Assembly (NCBI RefSeq): GCF_048771995.1
Contig: NC_133063.1
Span: 66,087,014 to 66,151,013, forward strand
DNA: 64,000 nucleotides
Source of the DNA: Taeniopygia guttata
Lineage: Eukaryota; Chordata; Aves; Passeriformes; Estrildidae
Direction: 5' to 3'
Shown here one piece after another: positions 15,901 through 27,900 of this stretch; positions within the stretch are counted from its first letter, which is position 1; each line of letters begins with the position of its first letter. The notes under the pieces are model-generated. The model was given only the letters and a program-made list of their open reading frames with translations, was not told where the DNA came from and searched no databases. Made by a program: the position numbers and the translations under genes.

Positions 15901-18900
15901 TTTTAGATAGTCAGAGTAACACAACAAGTGCTAGTAAGTCAAGAGGGGTTAAATACTAAGTCCTTAAAAATGACATCAGTTACATGAGTCAACATTTATA
16001 TGATGGTGATTATGGGAGGAAAGAAAATGCTTACAATAGTAGTTACAATGAACTTTTAAGTAAGGAGACCTTTCTTCCTTGTATTTCAGCAAAAATACTT
16101 TTTTGAGAGAATTTAACAAATTCTCTTTTTTTATGGGCTACCAGAATGTAGTAATTTACAAATTTATATATATTTCACAGACATCAGAGGAATTAGGAGG
16201 GATGGCTCTGTTCTATCAAAGTAACTGTTTCTACAAATTAACTCTGGAATTTGTTTAGCAAAAGAAAGAATAACTTTGTCCTACAGCCCTAGAAGTCTAA
16301 GTTTACATTTGCTCACTGGTATAACTTATTATTCAAGATGGCAGAAATAGCTCTACTTATTATTCATTATCAGTATTTTTTCAGTTACCCTTCTAATTAT
16401 TTTCAATTTTTGGGCTTAAGACCCCTGTTTGCACCTGTAAAAGCAATGCCTGTTTTCTACACACTATCTTAATCTCTAAGAAGACAAAACTTCAATAAAC
16501 AAAACTGTTATTCTGCTGTTATTCATGAGATAGCATACAGGGGAGGGGGTTTCATGCTGCATCTTCTTACTAGCTGTTTATCTGGCTCTGCTCACATTCC
16601 ACTTTCCTGACCCTCTGCAGTTGCTTCACAAAGCTCACCATTGCCTGATGCCTCACTGACCTGGTTCATAAAGCAGTTTGGATGGCATCCAAACTAAGTA
16701 GTTAGAGACATACACTGGTTTTAGTCAATCAAAATAGCTGAGATTTAAAAGTCAAGACAAAGAACTTGACTGATAAATGTTAAAAAGCTACTGAAGAGTT
16801 CTTTGACTTCAACATATGTTTACTTCTCTAGGACTAATATTTTAATGAATTTTGGTATTGTTTTAAGCAAGGAACAGTTTGAAGTTAGAAACACTTAACA
16901 GCACACATCTGCTATTCAAATTAAAAGCAGTATAGAAATGAGTGATAGATTTCAGTAAGACACACTGACAAAAACAATTTACATGATGCACATGATACAG
17001 AATAACCATCTGTGCTAAGATTAGCTCAAGTGCACTGGTCATTCTTTCTCACTGCTTATTCTTGTTTCAAGTAGAAAGAAGCAAAAAGATGATGTAACTG
17101 TTTCAATGATTAAAAAAAGAGCAAAATGAAAAGAAACAGTAGTGGTTTGGATATTCATGACATCTTTAGAATAATTGGAAGTCACATTCTTTACAGACTT
17201 TCAAAGACAACATAATTTTTGGTTGCAGAAGAATGGTGTGGCAAGGGTAAACTCTTAATTAATGCCCTCTGAGATGAAAGAAGAAGACATTATGGAAATA
17301 CAAAGATTATTAATTATTCCTATTTATCTGGATACCTGCACTAGCAGTCAGTTGAGTTTTCTGCTCAATCCTAAAGCGAATTTCCTTCACAACTTCCTCT
17401 GCAGAAGTTCCAAAGACAACTGAGTTTTCCACTGATAGATCTCTTTGTTCAAGGTTGTCATCCATCAGAGATGTGTTGTCTTCAAACAGTATTGGTGAAG
17501 AAGAGACTTCACCTTCGTTAAATTTGGCAGACATATTTATACAATCTTTATCTAAGTTAGACAGAAACACAAACCATTAATACATCCATATAGACTCATT
17601 TCCTTCTTCAGTGGCTTCAGTGTTCATAAGCAGTTTTATTTATATCTTTATTTAGAGAAAGCAGTTGCATTGGTTTTTGTTTCAAAATTGGAGAGATGCA
17701 ACTGCTTTGTTTTTGCTATGATTTGAGCTTGGCTGCGATTGAAGGAATTGGCTAGTAGACCGGACATAACTTCCAGAAAAGCAAAAGGTTTATTTAAAGG
17801 CCTCTTGCTGTAGCAAAACTATTGAGATTTTATCATTATTTTTGTTTTATGTCAGATTGAATGCCAGATGCTCTCTTCCACAGATTTTTTTTTCAATATT
17901 CTCTAAATAAAATCAGGGTTCTGGAATATCTAGTTCTAGAATGATCAGCCTGGTGAGCTTCTCATTTTCAACGGCAGTCATAGTAGAACAAGTAATGTCA
18001 GTAGCTCTTTATCTGACTCTACAAACATTACTACTACAGTTTAACAATGAGCATTTGTGTTTCAGAAGAACAAAGATATCACGCAAGTGTAAAGAAGCAC
18101 ATGACTACATATCAGTGACACTGATTTTGTAAAGACTATGCTAGTTTGTTGCTTTCTATTTTATTAATGCTTTTCTGTAGTAGTGTATGCTTGATTATCC
18201 TCTTAATGACTGTTAGAAATTTTGAATACAGGTAGTATAAATATTCCAGTTTGTGCATCATTCAACCACTTGTATGACTACTTCTTTTCTATTATTCCCA
18301 AGTGGATATACAAGTGAAATCCAATAATATCTTGAACATTTCTAAAATTCTGATGTGTTCCTGCTACTTATTTCCAAAATTATCAAGCTGAATTGTAATG
18401 CACACCATTTGGTTTAGAAAATCTAACATCACTTTTCAAACATTTTATTAATGTTAAAATAAAACAAATTCTCCAAGTCCAAGTCATTGGCAGTGTACAT
18501 TTTATTCACAGGTGAGCAGTAGAGAAAGTTAATCTGTAAACTAACTAAATTGGATGTAGAGAATATATGGGAGGACATATCATGGAAGGACTGAAGCATC
18601 TACACTTTAAATGGGTGCAGCTTATTTGAAGATTATAAGCACATGATTGGCAACCCCTGTTCCCAACCCCATGTAATGTGGTCAGCATGTCTTATGCTAT
18701 TTCATAAGGCAAGCAGCCATTCTCTGCTTATGCGTTCACTTCGCTCCTTAGCCTCCTGCATGTCCCAACACCCGACCAGCCCAGTGCTGTGGATGACCCT
18801 GTTGCAGCACTGGGAAGCTGCAACCCCAGAGCACTGCCTGCCTGCAGCCCCCCAGCACTGCCTGCAGCCCCCCAGCACTGCCTGCAGCCCCCCAGCACTG

Positions 18901-21900
18901 CCTGCCTGCAGCCCCCCAGCACAGCACTGCCTGCAGCCCCCCAGCACTGCCTGCAGCCCCCCAGCACTGCCTGCCTGCAGCCCCCAGCACAGCACTGCCT
19001 GCAGCCCCCCAGCACTGCCTGCAGCCCCCCAGCACTGCCTGCCTGCAGCCCCCAGCACAGCACTGCCTGCGGCCCCCCTCACTGCCTGCCTGCAGCCCCA
19101 GACTGTCACCTTTGACAGGTCCTGAGGAGGAACTGGGACCAGAGCTGTCACTGGACAGTGAGACCTGGGACATCCCAATGGCCAGGGACACCTCTGCCTT
19201 CATCTGCTTCCACTGAGATTAAGGGAGTGACTCATGTTCTTGTATATGATTTTTGAGTCTAGATTATGATTGTTATACTGATATAGCAAACTGTGTCCTA
19301 TTCACCCAGTCCAGGTCATATTGTACTATAAATTCTTCATTTTGCTACTTACAGATTGCACTGCACTGATGCTGTTTGTAGCTGTCCTTGGCCATTTGAA
19401 TGATACATTCTGTACTATTGTAATAAAGTATTCCTACTAAAGAAAATAAAGCTTAAATTCTAACTGTAATTTAATGCTTTCATGGTTCTGCCTAAGATAT
19501 CTAAAAGAAACACTCAGTGTCAGGTGATCTCATGAAAAGTGAGTAATTTGCTTACCTATTCCTGTAGTGCTTTCTGTATTAAAAAAGAACCTTCTTCTAT
19601 CTTCAGGCCAGTTCAGCCTTTCCTCCAAGTGCTCTGTTATATTCAAGTAGGCTTCATCTAGGCCCACAGGCATAAAACTGGGATCATATTCAGCCAGTAT
19701 TTCTCTAACCTTGATAAACATATAGTAAAATTTTAAAGTTGTGTTGCTTTAAGAGCAGATCTTGACACAAAATTAGGACAGGAATAAATGTACTCTGAAA
19801 TTTCCAGATGATCAATAAATACTACAGATGCTGACAATATAAATTATTTATTAATATTGTAAAATTACAACAATTCTTCTCGAAGTAGTGAGATATTAAT
19901 AGTAAGTGAAAACTAAACAGATTTTGAGCAGTGTATTTAACAGCAAAGGGCACTAAGATAAGTGTCTAAGGACTGCACAGCCATAGGTTCACTGACACTA
20001 GAGTAACCATCTGAATACAACTCTGATATATGCCTTTTTTCTTTTTTTTTTTCAGAAGTGAAAAAAAATCAACTAATATTTTACTTTATATTTGTATATT
20101 TATTGCTTCATAAAAGTAAAGAAGGCCTGATACAATTCTTATAAAGTCAGGAGACTTGTCTCATGCACAAGTTTGATTTTAAATGTACAAAAGACCTCTT
20201 ATCCTTTTTCCCAGACTGCCTGCAAACTCAGCATGACGAAGATTTACACTTGGTTAGCCTTCTAATAATTTTTTTCCTGCCCATCATGGCTAAAAATGAA
20301 GCATAGAAATGAAGCTAGAGTCTGAAGCACATATTCTGCATGCGACCTGAACGTCAAGCAAATTCTATAAGCACAGAAGCACAATCCTGGCTTAAGCTTG
20401 TAACATATCCATATACCTCAGTCAGGCATAGACCAGGTGCATTGTATGAAATTATCATCTCCATGTCTCCTATGGACTTGCAACTTCTTAGTAACTAGAT
20501 TATGTTCCATGACTTTTAACTTTTAAGAATAATAAAACTCAAGTGGTTTTCAAAGCTTCTATCAGCAACACTAGTAACTTCAGCAGAATTAACAGCTTGG
20601 GTAAGTGCAATGCTTTTTAATCTCTTTGTCCAAAAGTACCAATAACCTTTTGTTATAAGACATATTGACTTATGTTTAAAGCTGCATAACTGAAGAATTT
20701 AATATTTAAATTATCACTTTTCATACTATCTAGAACTGATGTTATTGACACAGTCTAAAAACAAGTACACTCACTTCTGGTTAGAGACCACTTTCAGACT
20801 TACCTCTTTACTCACTTTGCCGTATTTTTTGAAGTTTAGTGGTACTATGGTTAGATGGGGACATAGCCTTTTAGCAATAAATCCCGGCATGGCTGCACGC
20901 ACCCCAAATCTCCTAGCATGGTAATTGGAGGTGGACTTAAGAGAGATTAAATAAGTTTAGTGTTCAGTAATAAAACTTTTCTTTAAGTTTAGAATTAAAT
21001 AACGAAGTTCTAATCACATATCTCCATACAAAAAAAGACTGACAAAGCCAAGATTTTATGCACATTTTCACTCCCCCTCCTTCTGCCTCTCAATCTGCTT
21101 ATACACTTTAAATTTTAATTAGTACACTTTTTACTGAAAAATCCAGCTCACATGGTCAAGTCTAAGAATTGCTGTTTCCTTTATTATTTTGGGTTTTTCC
21201 ACACTTCATATGAAACAGTGTCATTATATTTCTGCTATTGTTTTATTAGGCTTAAGATTCATGTAATTGAATTAGCTATCTGTTTATTAGGCTTAAGATT
21301 CATGCAATTGATTTCTGTATTAGTTTAACATTCAGCCTTACCAACATACTCATTGATCCCACTGCTATAGGTTTTTCCTTCAGCTCTGGATTGTCTCTCA
21401 TTTCCACAGCTGCATAGAAGGCATCCATGTCAATGTGTACAATTGTACTGCTAAGGTCACGGTTCTGTTCCAGTTCTATCACAAGTTTGTCCACCTGAAC
21501 AGAATAAACCAGTAATTGAAATACTACTAACCTGGCAGAAGTGCAACAGTATAGATGATCCTAAAACTCAGATGAATTTTGCATACAGTTAGAGAAAAAA
21601 AACCTCAACAAATCTAATCCCAACCAAACCAGTACCAAAAAAAAAAAAAAAAAACAAAACAAAAACAAAAGAAAAACCAAACCCACACAAACGAACAAAC
21701 AAACAAAAAAAACCAACAAAACTTTCTCAGGAAACTTGCTCTCAGAGAGAATGCTGCTGCAACAACTGGTGCAAAAAAACCACCCCAAAACCCAGTGGAA
21801 AAAAAACACAGCTGTTGTGGTTTAGCCTAGCTAGCAACTAAGCTCCTGCAGCCACTCAATCCCTCACGGTGGAAGAGTCTGAAGAATAAAAATGAGAAAA

Positions 21901-24900
21901 CCCATGGGTTGAAAAAAAGACAATTAATGACAGAAAGCAAAAGCTGTGCATGCAAGCAAATCAAAATAAGGAATCATTCACTGCTACCCACGGGCAGGCA
22001 GGGTTCAGCCATTTCCAGGAAAAACAGCTTAATCATATGTAGGAGTTACTTGGGCAGACGAATGCCACAACTGCAAAAGTATGGCCTTCACAAAGTGAAG
22101 CCCACTTTGTAGGCTGAGCCTGATGCTATATGGTCTGGAATATCCCTGTGGTCAGTTGGGGTCAGCTGTCCTGGCTGTGTTCCCTCACAGCCCTTGTGCA
22201 CCCCCAGCCTCCTCACTGGTGGGGTGGTGAGAAGAGCAGAAAAGGCCTTGGCTCTGTGCAAGTCTTGCTCGGCAATAGCTAAGCACCTCTTCATTATCAA
22301 CACTGCTTTCAGCAGAAAACCAAAATACAGTCCCATACCAGCTGCTGTGAAGAAAATTAACTCTATCCCAGCCAAATCAGGAGAAAACTCCATCCACCAG
22401 ACAACAAGCTCCATGTAACGTGACAAAAAAAAAGACATATTTCATTCAAACAATCTTTGTAAGACCCTTGAGTATGAAGCTTTACTTAAAGCACTTAGTT
22501 CTAGAAATGCAAGTTACTTAAAAAAAAAAAAAAAAAAGTACTTTAAAGAATTTCCAACATTCCTGAAGCTATCACACTTCAAAAAATTGGCCTAGAATGG
22601 TGAAGAGAAGATCAGCAGCTCACAGGACACATCAATGTATTTTGTCTTGCCAGAAATAAGGTCTCAAACACCCATGTTCAATTACTACAAAGTAAGCTAC
22701 TGTCAATCCCTCAATAAAAGTCCTCAATTTTTGTCACAGGAACCCATACCATATAAGACTAAATTGCTAGGAAAAGTGCAAGTTATTTACAGAACAGCCT
22801 GTACACAAAGTGTGTTTCACTCCAAATGTTAAAGATGTATGTGTCCGTGAGCAGTACTGTTTCATCAGCTCCAAGGTGTTTTGAGGCAGATTGCTCTACA
22901 CTTCAACTGTGCTTAAATTGCTTGTGTTTTTACCAAAACACAAGATCATGAGCTTGTTCCTGAAATAGTGTTGACCTATGAATGAGTATGAGTGTGCTGT
23001 CATGAAGAATTGTGAAATATTTGACACGGGATTTTTATGATGACTATATTGGCAGCAGCATCACACATCATTCTAGAAGTAAGAGAAAATACAGGAAAAA
23101 AACCCAAAAGAATGTGCTATCAAAATAAGATTATCTAACAATACTGATGGCAAGTCAACCTCAATCTACACAACAAAAGGCTGCTACTGCTAGTAGGAAG
23201 TCCCAATAGGCTTCACAACAAGAATTTCACTTTGCTTGCTGGCACCAGGACACACACACTCTTTTGATATCAGGGTACCAGCATAGCAATGTCTCTCAAC
23301 TGACGATAATGCATTTATGGTCCTGGAGACCAATGTTTACATGCAATTTGCATGGTTCTTCTATTTTTTACTTCCCTCAACAGAACTGCTTAATAAAAAA
23401 CCATACAAACTATCTTTGTGCTCAAAACACTTGAACCAAGGCAAGTGAGCTTGGAATGTTCTATTTAAATTGCTGATTAATGATTTACAGAGTATTTTCT
23501 TTGTTTTTTTCCCAAGTTGCCATGAGGGATGAAATGCTAGACCAGAGCTTTAAACTAGGCTACTCAAAACAGAAGAGCACAGTATGTTCTCTGAGGCTGA
23601 GAAAACTAGTTCAGACAAATTAAAAGCACAAGGGGGAAGCTATTCAAAGAAACAAACAAAAACCAACCAACCAACCAAAAGTGGGGTATTTATATTATTT
23701 CCATTATATTACTAATTCAAAAGGATTCATGTCACACTTAATTCATCAAAAGCGTCCTTATTTTAAATTCTACTTTACAGATAATTTGAGGTTCCTCTCA
23801 AATTCAAATTGTTTAATTAATACTATCGAGTGCTGCTCTTCTAGCATAACTTCTGTATTTCAATCTATCACATTTATAATAAACTTCTGTTTGCTTTTTC
23901 TCCCTAATTATATTGCTAACATGCTTACAGATTAGTTAACATACATATCTAAAGAATGAAGAAAAATTACATTAAACTGATAAGAAAAAAAAAAAAATTA
24001 CTCTTCAGAGAAAGAAAGTGATACAATTAATATGCCAAAACAAAACACAACCAGATCTACTCATGAGAATTCTTGGCACTTACAAAACCTCTCCTTAAAA
24101 TTTGTGGAGTACTTCCTTACATGCAAGCCAGGCTGACAAGTTTTTAAAAGCTGCTTTCAATAAACTTTTGTACAGTAGAGATACTTTTTTAATATGTATT
24201 TCTAAGCTAGATTTAAAAAAAAAACAAACAAAAAACACCAAACAACCAAAAAGTACAAATTATAATTAGAAGTTTAATTTTCCTTATAATTACTTAGAGA
24301 TAATTTGAAGAGTAACTTCTCATTTTTTTCTTATCCCACAGTAGAATATGTAAGTTTTCAAAGCAAGACAGAAAGTCAATAAAAGCAAGACAATGGTAAC
24401 TATTTACAGAATAAACATCTGGGATAAACCCAACATTGATGAAAAAAACCCAGCAATAAGTACAGCAGTTTACAGAATAGACATCTGGGATAAACCCAAC
24501 ATCGATGAAAAAAACCAGCAATAAGTACAGCAGTTTCTAAATCTGGTAGCAGCTGCACACTTTTTAATTTACTACAAATTACTGCTGAACATCAAGGAGT
24601 TCCACACATTCTAATGGCAAAAGCAATAGTATTGTGTTGCAGACTCTACCCTTTATTCATATTACTGTTCCCACCATGTAACCAGGATTTTGTCCAAAAG
24701 TCCAGGATGTGGAGACAATTTTTGTTTGGTTTTACCTTACAGGGCTTAAATCAACTGCCAGCTTAGGAAACCATACCTGAGCCTCTAACCATCCTACAAA
24801 CAAGACTTCATTTGCAGATGAGAATATGCAGTGTTCATAGAGGTAGATATACAGATACTTTTCTAATTCCAAATAGTTCCCATTTAAAATTTTAGCAGAA

Positions 24901-27900
24901 CTGGTTCTCTTATCACAAGGTAGTACTAAAAAGAAGAATTAAAAACTCAATAGATAAGAACAACAGAGAAGATGATAATAAGAACTGACTGTATCCATAA
25001 CTGAATGGAGCTGATTAAACAATACACAGCAATTATTAAGAAAACCAAGAAAGACAAAGATTTGCCAAGCAAAAGGTGGAGGCCTGGGGAGATGTAGCTG
25101 GTAGGTAAGAAACAGAAAAAGTGCAAGGTATTTAGAATATCAAATAGAGAGAAGAATGGCTTCAAGTCCACAAATTTCAATGAGGACTCTGGGACAAGGA
25201 CTGTTTAGTAAAGCGGACTGATGGTGATCTGTAGATGTGGGACAAGAAAGGAAAATTGAGGATATGAGAAATTAAAAGAAAGCAGAGGAGAGAGCAAAAT
25301 GGTCAGAATTTGTGCTGGGAGAATGAGAGCAAAAACAATCATAAACTAGAGCTTATGTGCATACAGAGAATAGAACAAAAATCCAATGCTTCAAGAAGTT
25401 TTTACAGCAACAAAGATCTCAAATTAGCCAGCAAAAAGGTGTACCTACTACACTCCTCTATTGATAGTTCTCGTGCAGTGTGACAGCTGACTTTACAGTT
25501 TATCTATTGGAAATAAAGAAGACTGCTATTTCTGCAAGCAGCATAAAGATTTCAAGCACAGAATTTAAAACTCAGGTCCCAGTAAAACACATATGAGAGA
25601 ATTTATCTTCTTAAGTTTATTTTTTTCTGTAGAGAAACCAGTTTTCATAAGAAACATTAAAAGATTATAAAATTATATTGCAATATCAAGAAATCAATTT
25701 CTCAAAAAGACAACATGAAGGTAGACAAAGCAATAGATTTTTTTTTGTTCCCACAAAGTGCACTACATATTCTCTCATTACATAACTATATAATAACACT
25801 GCTGAAAAAATTGGTGTTATTCATGTAATTAATTCTATAAGAAAGACTATTCTCTGTAAAATAAATAGTCCTCTGATGAAGGTAGGATGGAAACACAAGC
25901 ATTTTTTCTGCAATTATATTACTTAAAAGCTACCCTAGTTAACTGAAAAAACCTTGGACAAGCGGAGTCTTAACTAATCCATGTTAAAGATTCATTAAAA
26001 ATAATTGTGATATACAGGTTTACAACAAACTTTTCAGAGGTACTCAGAATGGCAAACTTTTATTGGAACAAATTTGAAACACTGGCATCTAAAGTATGAA
26101 GTGATTTGTAAACCTGAAATGAACAAAAAAGTTTGTACACCAAAAAGAGCTCAACCTCTAATCCTCACAATGGCACTGAAAATTAAAGGATGTGTTTAAT
26201 CTTCACGTGCTTCAGTTCTCCATCTACACACACAAAAAAAAAAAATCAGTCTACTTTGCTGGAATATTGCAAGAATTAAGAATTCACAGTATGTGTTGTA
26301 CAACATAGAAAACACTGTTAGAAAATCAGTAATTCGGCATTCAGAACTGGATTAGTCTAGAGTTCATATAAAGCTTGGGGCCACCCATCGAACATAAAGG
26401 ACAACAGTAAATATTGAATAATTTGCCCCTCAGTGAACACAATCCAGTATGTGCAGTGAATGAAACGGGAATCCTGTCAAGGAAAACTAGCGAGCAATCA
26501 TTTAAAGACTGAAAAACAGCACAAATGGAAAAGAAATTGGAAGGGAATTCAGCTCCTATAAACAATTTTAATTCTGTTGTGTCTAGTAATATTTGGTGTG
26601 CAACCTTTCTTTTAACGTTTCATGCACTGTAATACTTTGAAGACTACTATCTACCATTAGCATTTGAAAAGAAAAATAGCCTCTTCACCCGTCTAGTTTA
26701 GGGCATTTGCATTTCTTGTGAATGCTTGACATGATGATTTTCATTAATTAACTTCAAAAAGGCATATTATTGACAACTCTGATCTTTCTCATTCCATTGC
26801 AGAGCACTGAACACAAATATACGTAAATTCTAAACTCAATACTGATATGATACTTATTAGCAAAGTATTTAATAAAGCTATAAATAAATCATAATGACAT
26901 AACCTCAAACTCAGACTTGAAAACATATGAATTGTTTCCTTTTACTCATTTAGAGAATATTTCAAAGTAATTTTACAAACTATTCTTCTAGCAAGTTTAT
27001 ATTAAGATGACACCATCAAAATATTGTGCGCTTTTCTTTGTACATCTAACATCAAATGGTAGTTTAACATTGTGCCTATAGGCAGAATTTAATGCAATAA
27101 ACCAGAACACACCAAAATGTTTATGATCCAACATTTAGTCCAATTAAGTCTTTAGAAAATTAGTACCTGCATCTGTGCTTTCAAGAGCTGTTGTGTTGTA
27201 ATTTTCTCTTTTAGCTGCATCATTCTTTCAATTCGTTGGTTAACTTGTTGATCTTTCTTAAGTTCATTTTCATAAAATTTGGAACCCTAAAAGAAAAAAA
27301 ATCACAAAAAACCCTATGTTTTTCTTTTTGTCTTTACCTTGTATTTAAGCAACCACATTTGATCTTTAAATACAGAAAGCATAAAACATAGAGATGATTT
27401 CTAATGCATGCTTTGGATTTTCATATAAAAACACACACAAAAGACTACTCATTCTTTACATCTCTTCAAATGACACACATGTATTTCTCCTGCACAAAGG
27501 AGTTTAAGGAGTTATTTAGAGAACTTTGTATGTTTATTTAGTCTAACACTTAACAATAAAAATTTTGAAAGAGTAGATGAAGTCAAACTATTCTTTGCAA
27601 CACCTTCAAGTTATGGACTACAAAACTCTAATAACAATTTATTTTAGCATTTTTTCAGGCTTCCACATAGCTTAATAAATATGGAAATATATAATGACAT
27701 TGTGTAAGTCAAATTCACTTGTAATGTTGAGTTTTTTCTTGGCCATTTAATCTTGAAGGACACAGCAGAAACAGAAGCTATTTGGAAGAGGATGATGAAA
27801 ACCAAATGAGTATAAAAAAGCCCTGTTGCTCTCACATATGCAATTGTTCCTTCAAAAAAAGGCATGAATACAAGGAGATCTAATAAAAATACAATAATCA

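Larger units (their letters stand above)
21495..27166 (-). other. POLK intron 2-3 (5.7 kb)
   Basis: A long intron holding an A-rich simple stretch (21,633-21,720), a solo LTR (about 21,813-22,384), a (CCAA)n run near 23,660-23,680, a 66-bp tandem duplication (24,403-24,533) and a possible MIR fragment (about 26,190-26,235). No nested coding gene seen. Confidence 0.65.

Noticed and set aside
18830-19095. Possible CRISPR-like repeat array
   Set aside because: Units are contiguous without unique spacers, and the host is a vertebrate; it is a minisatellite.
18643-19203. Several long overlapping open frames on both strands rich in Cys, Ala, Gly, Pro
   Set aside because: They are generated by the GC-rich ~20-bp minisatellite, which is free of stops in many frames; no start, splice or family evidence.
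22088-22438. A 116-codon minus-strand frame
   Set aside because: Lies within the solo LTR and shows no protein family.
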